The notes beneath the pieces are model-generated. The model saw only the letters and a program-made list of their open reading frames with translations. It did not search any database and was not told where the DNA came from. 64,000 nt of DNA from Collinsella ihumii. Lineage in GTDB: Bacteria; Actinomycetota; Coriobacteriia; Coriobacteriales; Coriobacteriaceae. Made by a program: the position numbers and the translations under genes. Shown in pieces: positions 8,171 through 15,671 of the stretch (within the stretch, counting starts at the first letter, position 1; each line of letters opens with the position of its first letter). The DNA is taken from the NCBI RefSeq assembly GCF_900046475.1, contig NZ_FCOU01000003.1, positions 558,122 to 622,121 on the forward strand, written 5' to 3'.

Positions 8171-9223
8171 CTATCCGAACAGACGCTTCGAGTTCTCCCA
8201 CGCGGCGTGCAGGATATCCTCTGCGCGCTCCCCGGTGCGCTCGGCGCGCGCCGCCGCCAGCGTCAAGGCGGTCTGACAGATCATAGCCGGTTCGCACTCA
8301 AGGCCGCGGATGGGCTCCGGCGCCATGTACGGGCAGTCCGTCTCGAACAGCAGGAGGTCAAGCGGGCAGGCGCAAAACGCCTCGCGGACGTCTTCGTTGC
8401 GCTTGAACGTCGCCGCACCGCCGAACGCGATGTAGCAGCCCAGGCCGGCAAAGCGCTCCATCGTGGCCCGATCCTCGCCAAAGCAGTGCAGCACGCATCC
8501 CGCCTCCGGGACGCCCTCCTCGCTCAGCACGCGATACGCATCCGCATGCGAGCTGCGCTCCTCATCGGCATCCTCATGGCGGAGATGGAGCTCGACGGGC
8601 AGCCGATGCTCGTGGGCAAGCGCAAGCTGGCGGACCATGGCATGGATCTGGATATCGTGCGGCGCCGCCTCGATGTCGTCGTCGGCGTCGAAATGGTAAT
8701 CGAGCCCGATCTCGCCGATGCCGCGACACCACGGATCGTCAAGCGCCTCGGCAACCTGGGCGTGGACCGCATCGGTGTAGCGCGGCGCGCCGTACGGGTG
8801 GACGCCGGCGAGATACGAGATGTGATCGAACAGCTCGGGCATCGCACGAGCCTCGTCCACCGCACCCGCCGCCACGCCCTGCGCGAACAGCGCACGGGCC
8901 TCGGCGATCCAGCCCTCGAGCAGCACATGGAACTCGGCGGCACTCGATGCATGCCTGCCATCCGACAAAGGATCCCAGATGGTCGTCAGCTGGCCCACGC
9001 CCGCCGCCGCCGCGCGCGCAAGCGCCGACACGGGATCGACGCGCCAAAAGCTCATGAGGTGCGCGTGGGTGTCGGCCACAGGCGCCCCCGCCCAAGGCAG
9101 CTCGAACACCTTGCTTTTCTTCATATACGCCAGGCTCAGGCGAAGCGTCGGGTTGAGGCTTCCACCTTGCGCATCCTGCTCGACGAGCCCGACCTGGCCC
9201 GACTGTCCGTGCCGCTTACTCAT
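8171..9223 (-). CDS. tatD: TatD-family metal-dependent hydrolase/DNase
   Basis: A 350-residue TIM-barrel hydrolase. Metal ligands are visible in order: DTHAH near residue 52, the GEIGLDYH glutamate, HLRHED, VLHCFGED and ETDCPYMAPEP. TatD proteins are 3'-5' exonucleases or phosphoesterases. It is about 90 residues longer than usual, owing to an N-terminal extension of about 45 residues and loops. Its start overlaps the end of rsmA by 8 nt, and the metG-tatD-rsmA neighbourhood is the common one. Confidence 0.88.
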   Translation of the reverse strand: MSKRHGQSGQVGLVEQDAQGGSLNPTLRLSLAYMKKSKVFELPWAGAPVADTHAHLMSFWRVDPVSALARAAAAGVGQLTTIWDPLSDGRHASSAAEFHVLLEGWIAEARALFAQGVAAGAVDEARAMPELFDHISYLAGVHPYGAPRYTDAVHAQVAEALDDPWCRGIGEIGLDYHFDADDDIEAAPHDIQIHAMVRQLALAHEHRLPVELHLRHEDADEERSSHADAYRVLSEEGVPEAGCVLHCFGEDRATMERFAGLGCYIAFGGAATFKRNEDVREAFCACPLDLLLFETDCPYMAPEPIRGLECEPAMICQTALTLAAARAERTGERAEDILHAAWENSKRLFG

Positions 9224-10094
9224 TGTCTTCCCGCCACTTCCCGCTCAGGCACGCCGCGAGGCGCACGAAGTCCTCGACCCCGAGCGTTTCGGCGCGCGCC
9301 GTCGGCGCGATGCCGCACGCATTGAACGCGGCATCGAGCGCCGCCTTATCGAAACCCGATGCCGACATGGAGTTGCGGATCGTCTTGCGCCGCTGGGCAA
9401 ACGCGGCATCGATGACCTCGCAGATGCGATCGACATCGGAGGCTTCCGACGCGAGCGGCACCTCATGGCGATCGAGGCGCACGACGGCCGAATCCACATG
9501 GGGCGCCGGCATGAAGCAGCGCGGCGGAACCTCGAACCGGCCCGTCACGCCCGCATACAGGCCGAGCTTTGCCGTGTAGCCGCCATATGTCTTGGTCCCC
9601 GGGTGCGCGGCGATTCGATCGGCGACTTCCTTCTGAACCATGACGACGGCGCTGCGCAAGTCCGGCATGGTCTGGAAGAACTGCAGGATGATGGTCGCGG
9701 CGACGTTGTAGGGCAGGTTGGCCACGAGTATCTCGGGCGCCCCGCCGCACGCCTCCGCGATCCGCTCGGGTGCGACGCGCAGCGCGTCTCCCATGATGTA
9801 GGCGAAGTTGTCGTGCTCGAGGGCATGGGTCCTCAGCACGGGTTCGAGCTCCCCGTCGGCCTCGATCGAGACGACCCGCGCCGCGTCCTGCAGCAGGGCC
9901 AAGGTAAGCGTGCCGATGCCCGGCCCGACCTCCACCACGCGCTCGGATCCTTCAAGGGCCGCCAGGTCCATGATCTTCTCGATCACGTGGTTATCGATCA
10001 GGAAGTTCTGGCCGAGCCTGTGCTTGGTCGCCAGGCCATAGGTCTCAAGAAGCGCCCGGGTGGCGCCGGGGTTTGCCAAAGGCGAGGTCGTCAT
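9216..10094 (-). CDS. rsmA: 16S rRNA (adenine1518-N6/adenine1519-N6)-dimethyltransferase
   Basis: A 292-residue RsmA/KsgA enzyme that dimethylates two adenines near the 3' end of 16S rRNA using SAM. The SAM motif VVEVGPGIGTLT and the catalytic NLPYNVAATI (motif IV) are present, and the N-terminal KHRLGQNFLID block is typical. The start MTTSPLANPG has GGAG 6 nt upstream; the longer open frame upstream is not coding-like. Loss of RsmA function typically gives kasugamycin resistance (family knowledge). It overlaps tatD downstream. Confidence 0.95.
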   Translation of the reverse strand: MTTSPLANPGATRALLETYGLATKHRLGQNFLIDNHVIEKIMDLAALEGSERVVEVGPGIGTLTLALLQDAARVVSIEADGELEPVLRTHALEHDNFAYIMGDALRVAPERIAEACGGAPEILVANLPYNVAATIILQFFQTMPDLRSAVVMVQKEVADRIAAHPGTKTYGGYTAKLGLYAGVTGRFEVPPRCFMPAPHVDSAVVRLDRHEVPLASEASDVDRICEVIDAAFAQRRKTIRNSMSASGFDKAALDAAFNACGIAPTARAETLGVEDFVRLAACLSGKWREDNE

Positions 10095-10456
10095 GTCGTC
10101 TCCGTCGTCATCATGCCGGTGTATCCCGCCTATTATCCCCCACGAACCGCAGGCCCACAAAAGCCCGATGAGCCCGCTGCACGCGCGGGCCGTTGCCGCT
10201 TGACCCGGGGATGCAAAACGAACTGGCCGGCGGCTCCTTGGCCCCAGGCTCCGCTTATTCATGAATCAGCGGAGCCCTTTTCGGCGTTTGCCCAGGATTC
10301 GTTTATTTGACCCACCCGCTCATTCATGAATGAACGAACCGACGGCACCCGCGACGGGCGCGAACCCCCGCGGCATGCAAAAAGCACCCGCCCGCACCCC
10401 GGGCTCTAGGCCATACGGGGTGCGGGCGGGTGCGAAGCGAATTGAGCGATGTCGTT
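10095..10456. other. 362-nt gap between metG and rsmA with hairpins
   Basis: No gene. Near the middle, GGCTCCGCT and AGCGGAGCC (10248-10276) form a hairpin whose loop holds ATTCATGAAT. The same 10-mer palindrome recurs near 10323-10332, just after CCCGCT. The metG terminator occupies 10376-10433. Confidence 0.6.
10376..10433 (-). terminator. Rho-independent terminator after metG
   Basis: Perfect 17-bp arms at 10384-10400 (GCACCCGCCCGCACCCC) and 10417-10433, with a 16-nt loop. On the minus strand the stem is followed directly by TTTTTGC. It lies 24 nt past the metG stop codon. Confidence 0.9.
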
Positions 10457-12058
10457 CTAGTCGACCAGGCGCGGGAACAGCGCGTCGCCCTTCTCGACCG
10501 GCTGGCCGCCGGCAAGGCCGCCCCATGCGCACGCTGCGACCAGATCGTCGGTCGCGGCCTCATCGGCGCACGAGATGCGACGCAGGGCCTCGGCGCTCGT
10601 GGTGGGCATGAACGGCGCGAGTAGATGGGCGGAGATGCGGATCGCCTCGAGCAGGTTATAGATCACGAACGCCAGCTCATCGGCGCGCGCCGGATCCTTG
10701 GCGAGCGCCCAGGGCTCGGAATCCTCGATGTAATGGTTGGCCGCGTGGATGAGCTCCATGGCCTCGTTGACCGCCTCGCCGTAGGCGAACGCCTCCATCT
10801 TGGCCGCATAGCGCTCGACCAGGCCGTCGGCGACCTGCGCGAGCGGGTTGGCGAACGCGTCGGCCGCGGCGGGCTTGGCCGGAGCGCAGCCGTCGAAGTA
10901 CTTAGCGCTCATGTTCAGCGACCGCGACACGAGGTTGCCCCAGCTGTTGGCAAGGTCCGCGTTGTAGACCTGCTTCATGCGACCGAACGAGATCGCGCCG
11001 TCGGAGCCGGGCACCACGTCGGTCATGAAGTAGTACCGGTAGCCCTCGACGCCCATGAGGTCGATGACCTCGCGCGGAGCGATGGCGTTGCCGCGGGACT
11101 TGGACATCTTCTCGGCCTTGCCGGTCTGCTCGTTGCGGACGGTCAAGAAGCCGTGGGCGAACACGTGCTCGGGCAGGGCCTCGCCGATAGCCATGAGCAT
11201 GGCCGGCCAGATCACGCAGTGGAAGCGGATGATGTCCTTGCCCACGATATGCGTCTGCGCGGGCCAACGGTACGCGAGCTCGGCGCGGGCCTCGTCGGTA
11301 TCCACGCCGTAGCCGACCGCCGTCATGTAGTTCAGAAGCGCGTCGAACCACACGTAGGTCACATGGCCGTCGCCAAAGGGCAGCGGGATGCCCCAATCGA
11401 TGTTGTTGCGGGAGACGGACAGATCCTGCAGGCCGCCCTCGACGAACGTGCGGACCTCGTTCATGCGGAAATCGGGCTGCACGAAATCGGGGCGCTCGTC
11501 ATAGAGCTTGAGCAGGCGGTCCTGGAACTCGGAGAGCTTGAAGAACCAGCTCTCCTCCTGAATGCGCTCGAGCGGACGGCCGCAATCCGGGCACAGGTGC
11601 TGGCCTTTGGTGCCGCGCTCCTCGTCGGCCTTCTCGACCTGGGTCTCGGTGAAGTAGGTCTCGTCGGGCACGCAGTACCAGCCGTCGTAGTTGCCCTTGT
11701 AGATGTAGCCGGCCTCCTTCATGCGCTCCCACAGGTACTGGACCGCATGCTCCTGGCGCTTCTCGGTGGTGCGGATGAAGTCGTCGTTGGAGATCTCGAG
11801 CTCCTCCCACAGCGCGTGGAACAGCGGAGCCTGGGAGTCGCACCACTCCTGCGGCGTCAGGCCGTGCGATGCCGCGGCCTCGGCGACCTTCTGGCCATGC
11901 TCGTCCATGCCGGTCAGGAACATGACGTCGTAGCCCATGGCGCGGCGGAAGCGCGCCTGGACATCGGCCATGATGGTAGAGTACGCCGTGCCCAGATGCG
12001 GGGCGGCGTTCACGTAGTAGATAGGCGTGGTGATGTAATAGGACGGTTTCGTGCTCAT
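10457..12058 (-). CDS. metG: Methionyl-tRNA synthetase
   Basis: A 533-residue class I aminoacyl-tRNA synthetase that charges tRNA-Met in the cytosol. The HIGH-type motif is PHLGTAYS at about residue 20 and the KMSKS loop is KMSKSRGNA. A single zinc-knuckle-like CPDC is visible in the connective peptide. The protein ends after the anticodon-binding helical domain and lacks the C-terminal tRNA-binding EMAP-like domain found in longer forms such as the approximately 660-residue Bacillus type. It is a monocistronic or leading gene, with a strong terminator behind it. Confidence 0.96.
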   Translation of the reverse strand: MSTKPSYYITTPIYYVNAAPHLGTAYSTIMADVQARFRRAMGYDVMFLTGMDEHGQKVAEAAASHGLTPQEWCDSQAPLFHALWEELEISNDDFIRTTEKRQEHAVQYLWERMKEAGYIYKGNYDGWYCVPDETYFTETQVEKADEERGTKGQHLCPDCGRPLERIQEESWFFKLSEFQDRLLKLYDERPDFVQPDFRMNEVRTFVEGGLQDLSVSRNNIDWGIPLPFGDGHVTYVWFDALLNYMTAVGYGVDTDEARAELAYRWPAQTHIVGKDIIRFHCVIWPAMLMAIGEALPEHVFAHGFLTVRNEQTGKAEKMSKSRGNAIAPREVIDLMGVEGYRYYFMTDVVPGSDGAISFGRMKQVYNADLANSWGNLVSRSLNMSAKYFDGCAPAKPAAADAFANPLAQVADGLVERYAAKMEAFAYGEAVNEAMELIHAANHYIEDSEPWALAKDPARADELAFVIYNLLEAIRISAHLLAPFMPTTSAEALRRISCADEAATDDLVAACAWGGLAGGQPVEKGDALFPRLVD

Positions 12059-12223
12059 GACGCGCGGACCTCCCCCTCATTGACGTTGCAGTGGGTTCAC
12101 AATCAATTCGCCATTGTAACGCAAACAGCACGGGCCCCTTCGGCTTGGGCAGAAAAAGGAGAGACCGCGGATGTTGCGGGACATGCGCGCCGTTAAGTGG
12201 GTGTCGTGCGCTATCTTTTCGGA

Positions 12224-12435
12224 ATCGTGGTCAATTTACCCATCGAACCGGAGCTCGTCATCTAAGTGCTTAATATTAGACGTTATTATTCCGCCTGCTT
12301 CCAGAAGAGTACTGTGCCCTCTTGCCAGCCCTGCGGGAAAAGACGTCCCGAGCGCGCCAGTTCGATATATATTATATTGTCTTTTTCTGCAGTCCAGAAC
12401 GAACTTCCCGGTTCGACGGGTAAATTGACCACGAT
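12224..12435. mobile_element. 212-bp MITE-like element with 28-bp terminal inverted repeats
   Basis: Left end 12224-12251 (begins ATCGTGGTCAATTTACCC) and right end 12408-12435 (ends GGGTAAATTGACCACGAT) are inverted repeats with one mismatch in 28. The interior is markedly AT-rich compared with the genome and has no open frame. It lies in the 482-nt gap between metG and rsmI. No clear target-site duplication is seen. The size and shape fit a non-autonomous miniature transposon, but a phase-variable or regulatory palindrome cannot be excluded. Confidence 0.65.
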
Positions 12436-12540
12436 CGGGAATCTATACCGAAAACTGCGCGACACGAACGGCCGAGAAACGCTGCTCGGCCGCCTTCTCG
12501 CCCGACAGGCACCCCGCGGGCGCCCGCAGCCCCAGTTTTC

Positions 12541-13419
12541 CTACCGCTGTTCGTCCATCTGCAAGATCAGGTTGTACACGTCGCGCTTCTTGCGGGAATA
12601 CTGCTGCGCCAGACGCTTCGAGAGCGCCGAAGTCGACTCGCCAGCGGCAAGCGCCTGCTCGATGTCAGCGCGAAGCGCCTCGTCGGGGTCGACATGCGCA
12701 TCCGCCGCGACGGCGCAGCGCAGACCGGGCAGCTCGTCTGCCGTGGGCGGCGCCACGACGACGACCATCTCCCCTCGCAGCTCACCGCGCTCGCGCACCG
12801 CATCGGCAAGCTGCGGGGCCTTATCGCGCAGAACCTCCTCGTGCAGCTTGGTGAGCTCACGGCACAGCGCGACCGTGCGCGCGGGAAACACCTGCGCGAT
12901 GGCATCGAGCGACGCCGCGACGCGGTGCGGCGACTCATAGAACAGCAGCGCGCCCGGTACCAGCGCAAGCTCTTGCAGGCGGCGTATACGCTCGCCGTTC
13001 TTGCGCGGCAAGAACCCCTCGAAGAAGAAGTGCTCGCACGAGATGCCGCTCGCCACGAGCGCCGTCACGCACGCGGAGGGACCGGGGATGACCTCCACAT
13101 CCGCCCCCGCCTCGCGCGCGGCATCGACCAGCACCTGACCGGGATCGGACACGCTCGGCATGCCCGCATCGGAGGCGAAGGCGACAATCTCCCCCGCAAG
13201 CACTCGCTCCACGATCTCCGGGGCGCGCGCCGCGATAACGTTCTCGTCGCACCGGATGAGCGGGCGGGAGATCTCCAGGTGGGCCAAAAGCTTCGCCGTC
13301 ACCCTGGTATCTTCGCAGCATATGGCGTCGGCCGCGCGGAACGCGTCGGCCGCGCGCGGAGTCAGGTCTCCGAGGTTGCCGATGGGAGTGCCCACGATAT
13401 AGAGGCGCCCGGACTGCAT
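12541..13419 (-). CDS. rsmI: 16S rRNA (cytidine1402-2'-O)-methyltransferase RsmI
   Basis: A 292-residue tetrapyrrole-methylase-fold enzyme. The N-terminal signature GTPIGNLGDLTPRA is diagnostic, followed by EDTRVTAKLL, SDAGMPSVSDPG and IPGPSACVTALVASG. It methylates the ribose of C1402 in the decoding centre. The C-terminal part (ALSKRLAQQYSRKKRDVYNL) carries the short helical extension common in this family. It is 15 nt from the GH5-like gene in the same direction. Confidence 0.95.
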   Translation of the reverse strand: MQSGRLYIVGTPIGNLGDLTPRAADAFRAADAICCEDTRVTAKLLAHLEISRPLIRCDENVIAARAPEIVERVLAGEIVAFASDAGMPSVSDPGQVLVDAAREAGADVEVIPGPSACVTALVASGISCEHFFFEGFLPRKNGERIRRLQELALVPGALLFYESPHRVAASLDAIAQVFPARTVALCRELTKLHEEVLRDKAPQLADAVRERGELRGEMVVVVAPPTADELPGLRCAVAADAHVDPDEALRADIEQALAAGESTSALSKRLAQQYSRKKRDVYNLILQMDEQR

Positions 13420-13434
13420 GCCGAATACCCCCGC

Positions 13435-14499
13435 CTAGTCGATCATCGCGCGCTCAAGCGGCGAGAGCGCGACGCGCGCGTCCCACGCGGGGATGCGCTT
13501 CTCGGTCTTCCACGTCTGGAAAAACCAGCCCGCCGCCTCGCCGAAGCTGGCCAGCTCGCTCGAGATGAAGACGCGTTCGTACGCGTCGCGGCCCTCCGGG
13601 GTCACCGTCGAGCTCGACATCACGGCGGCAGCGGACCACTCGCCCACGATCACCGGGAACCCGCAGGAGCGCGCTTCCTTGATGAGACGGCGGTTGCGCG
13701 CGACGGCCTGGGAGATGCCCTTGGGCGACGTGATGTCAACCGCGGTGTCGTCGCGGTAGTGGTACAGGTGCAGATCCATGTACACGTTCTGGTACTTGGC
13801 ACCGCTCATGAAGCGCTTCCACATCTCGGGATGGCCCGAATCGGAGAACACCACGATCTTGTCCTCGGGCATGTGGGCGCGCACGAGCTCGTAGGCATCG
13901 CGGTAGTAATTGCGCAGGTAATGGCTCGGAATGCCCTGCGTCACGTTGAAAAGGCCGCGCCGCACGCTCATGATCGGGGAGTCGAGCAGCTCGATGCCGA
14001 GCAGCGCCGGAGATGTGCCGTAGCGCTCGGCGAGCTTACCCAGAACGTTCAGGGCGACATGGCGGCCGTTGGACGTCGAGTGCCAGTCCGCCGTGGTCTC
14101 GGGCGTGGTGGCGCTCTCGTTGGAGTCACCCTGCCCGCCGGGCACAGTCGCCAGGTCGAGCAGGACGGTCATGTCGTACTTCTCGGCCCACTCCATGGCG
14201 CGGTCCACGTAATCGACCGCCGGGATGTGCGCGAGCGCATCGCTTTGCGAACCGAACACGTACCACGGCACCGGCAGGCGAACGGCATTGAAGCCGATGG
14301 CGGACATGCGGTTGAAATCGAATTCGCTGATGAACGTCTCGTAGTGCTGGCGCAGGCGGTCGCTGTACGTCGCAGAACCCATGGCCTGCTGCAGCTCGAC
14401 GTCGTTCGAGGCCCCCGTTGCCGCGTACAGCGACGGGGTGACCCAAGGCTCAGGGATAAACCAGCCGGACAGATTGACGCCGCGGATTCTCTCTGCCAT
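13435..14499 (-). CDS. GH5-like (exo-beta-1,3-glucanase-type) protein with altered acid/base site
   Basis: A 354-residue protein with no signal peptide, so probably cytosolic. It matches the GH5 exo-1,3-glucanase subgroup: RGVNLSGWFIPEPWVTPSL at the N-terminus, FNAVRLPVPWYVFG, the strand LLGIELL, the motif HLYHY and the nucleophile strand PVIVGEWSAA (Glu287). In active relatives GIELL is followed by NEP, whose Glu is the acid/base; here it reads DSP (Asp173-Ser174). The nucleophile is kept but the acid/base is not, so hydrolysis may be lost or depend on another residue. AAGGAGGGG precedes the chosen ATG. It lies downstream of tRNA-Phe, beyond a terminator. Confidence 0.8.
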   Translation of the reverse strand: MAERIRGVNLSGWFIPEPWVTPSLYAATGASNDVELQQAMGSATYSDRLRQHYETFISEFDFNRMSAIGFNAVRLPVPWYVFGSQSDALAHIPAVDYVDRAMEWAEKYDMTVLLDLATVPGGQGDSNESATTPETTADWHSTSNGRHVALNVLGKLAERYGTSPALLGIELLDSPIMSVRRGLFNVTQGIPSHYLRNYYRDAYELVRAHMPEDKIVVFSDSGHPEMWKRFMSGAKYQNVYMDLHLYHYRDDTAVDITSPKGISQAVARNRRLIKEARSCGFPVIVGEWSAAAVMSSSTVTPEGRDAYERVFISSELASFGEAAGWFFQTWKTEKRIPAWDARVALSPLERAMID

Positions 14500-14524
14500 C
14501 CCGACCCCTCCTTGCGAGCGGAAT

Positions 14525-14554
14525 AAAAAAGCGTCCGGCGTTTCCGCCGGACGC
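14525..14554 (-). terminator. Terminator of tRNA-Phe
   Basis: GCGTCCGGCG and CGCCGGACGC (14531-14554) form a 10-bp stem with a TTTC loop, followed on the minus strand by TTTTTT. It lies 15 nt past the tRNA and just upstream of the GH5-like gene. Confidence 0.9.
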
Positions 14555-14569
14555 TCATCAATCAAAGGG

Positions 14570-14642
<73 letters not shown>

Positions 14643-14672
14643 ACATCGCCTGTCGCAAGCGACGGCTAGTAC

Positions 14673-14700
14673 AGTTTAGCAAATGCCGAAATTGGGTCAA
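14673..14700 (-). promoter_or_regulatory. Promoter of tRNA-Phe
   Basis: On the minus strand TTGACC (14695-14700) is followed after 16 nt by TAAACT (14673-14678), about 30 nt upstream of the tRNA 5' end. This is a good sigma-70/SigA-type promoter. Confidence 0.7.
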
Positions 14701-14709
14701 GGGGAAAAT

Positions 14710-15195
14710 TCAGAAATTTCGGCACGGCGGAACCGTTCGCCATCTCTGCAGGTCAGCGAGCATGCTTCCCCATGCACCGTCTCCGAGCGCCCCTGGCGGG
14801 GTTGCGCCCGCACATGCTCGCGGCGCCTCGTCTTGAACGCGGCACCAAGACACCCGCCCGCCGTCGGCCCCGAGCAGCGAGGCGCGCTCGAGCACCGCCA
14901 CCGCCCCGGGGCACGACACCATCCGCCACGGACGCACGCCCTCGTACAGCGCCAGCACGCGCCCGTGCACGTCCACGCAGGCGATGTCCAGCGGGTAGCG
15001 CATGAAGCACGTATGGACCGACCGGCACGAGGGAAACGCCATGACCAGCGGCAGGCCGCCCCTCCCCACAGGGTCCCTCACCGTCATGCCGAGCAGCCTT
15101 GGCGCGAATCCACGCGCCACCACCAGCTCCGCGGGCCTCCAGCCCAGCTCATCGAGCGCGCGCTCGAGCGCTTCACGACCCTTCTCTCCCCGCAT
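14710..15195 (-). CDS. DUF192 family protein at the end of the tad operon
   Basis: A 161-residue protein with the DUF192 core: VRDPVGRGGLPLVMAFPSCRSVHTCFMRYPLDIACVDVHGRVLALYEGVRPW, seen in short blocks such as CFMRYPLDIACVD. DUF192 proteins are small beta-barrel proteins of unknown biochemical role, often exported. Here no signal peptide is visible. It starts 2 nt after the tadE-like gene, so it is co-transcribed as the last gene of the pilus operon. The C-terminal tail is Ala/Gly-rich and carries three cysteines. Confidence 0.75.
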   Translation of the reverse strand: MRGEKGREALERALDELGWRPAELVVARGFAPRLLGMTVRDPVGRGGLPLVMAFPSCRSVHTCFMRYPLDIACVDVHGRVLALYEGVRPWRMVSCPGAVAVLERASLLGADGGRVSWCRVQDEAPRACAGATPPGALGDGAWGSMLADLQRWRTVPPCRNF

Positions 15196-15197
15196 CG

Positions 15198-15671
15198 CTA
15201 CATCACCACCCCGGGGCGCCATGGATCGATGACGACCGCGCGCTCGTGCTCCAGATACAGCGGCGCCCCCATGTCCACGCCGGCGATCGTCAGCGCGGAC
15301 GGCCAGGGCGCATAGCGCATCACGCACCGGTAGGTACGCGTGACGCCCACGAGCGTCAGCAGCGACCCCAGCCCCTGGTCGTCCTCCCCCTCGAGCACGA
15401 CCTCGACCTCGACGCCGCATCCCGCCATCGCCTGTGCGAGCTGCTCTTCCACCGTCGTCGTCACGGCATCGGCGCCCCCGTCGCCCACCGGCGAGACGGC
15501 GTGCGCGAGCACCACGTCGGGCGCCACGCGGTCGAACCGCGCCACGGCCGAAGCGAACATCATCGCGTTGTAGGCAACCAGCGCGAGCACGATCAGCACG
15601 GGCGCGACGATCGCCATCTCCACGGTCGCCTGCGCCCGCTCCTCGCCCATCCAGCCCTTGAGCCCGCTCAT
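15198..15671 (-). CDS. tadE: TadE-like minor pseudopilin
   Basis: A 157-residue protein starting MSGLKGWMGEERAQATVEMA. The ERAQATVEMA motif, with Glu at position 5 after the processing site, followed by a hydrophobic helix (APVLIVLALVAYNAMMF), is the type-IVb prepilin signature of TadE/TadF proteins. The rest is an extracytoplasmic domain with two cysteines (MAGCGVEVEV and TYRCVMRY) that could form a disulfide. Its ATG overlaps the stop of the tadG-like gene by 4 nt. Confidence 0.85.
   Translation of the reverse strand: MSGLKGWMGEERAQATVEMAIVAPVLIVLALVAYNAMMFASAVARFDRVAPDVVLAHAVSPVGDGGADAVTTTVEEQLAQAMAGCGVEVEVVLEGEDDQGLGSLLTLVGVTRTYRCVMRYAPWPSALTIAGVDMGAPLYLEHERAVVIDPWRPGVVM

Noticed and set aside
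6274..8286. A 670-codon plus-strand frame over the LysR and decarboxylase genes
   Set aside because: Arg/Ser/Pro-rich shadow; the +1 frame from 6678 encodes an intact PLP enzyme.
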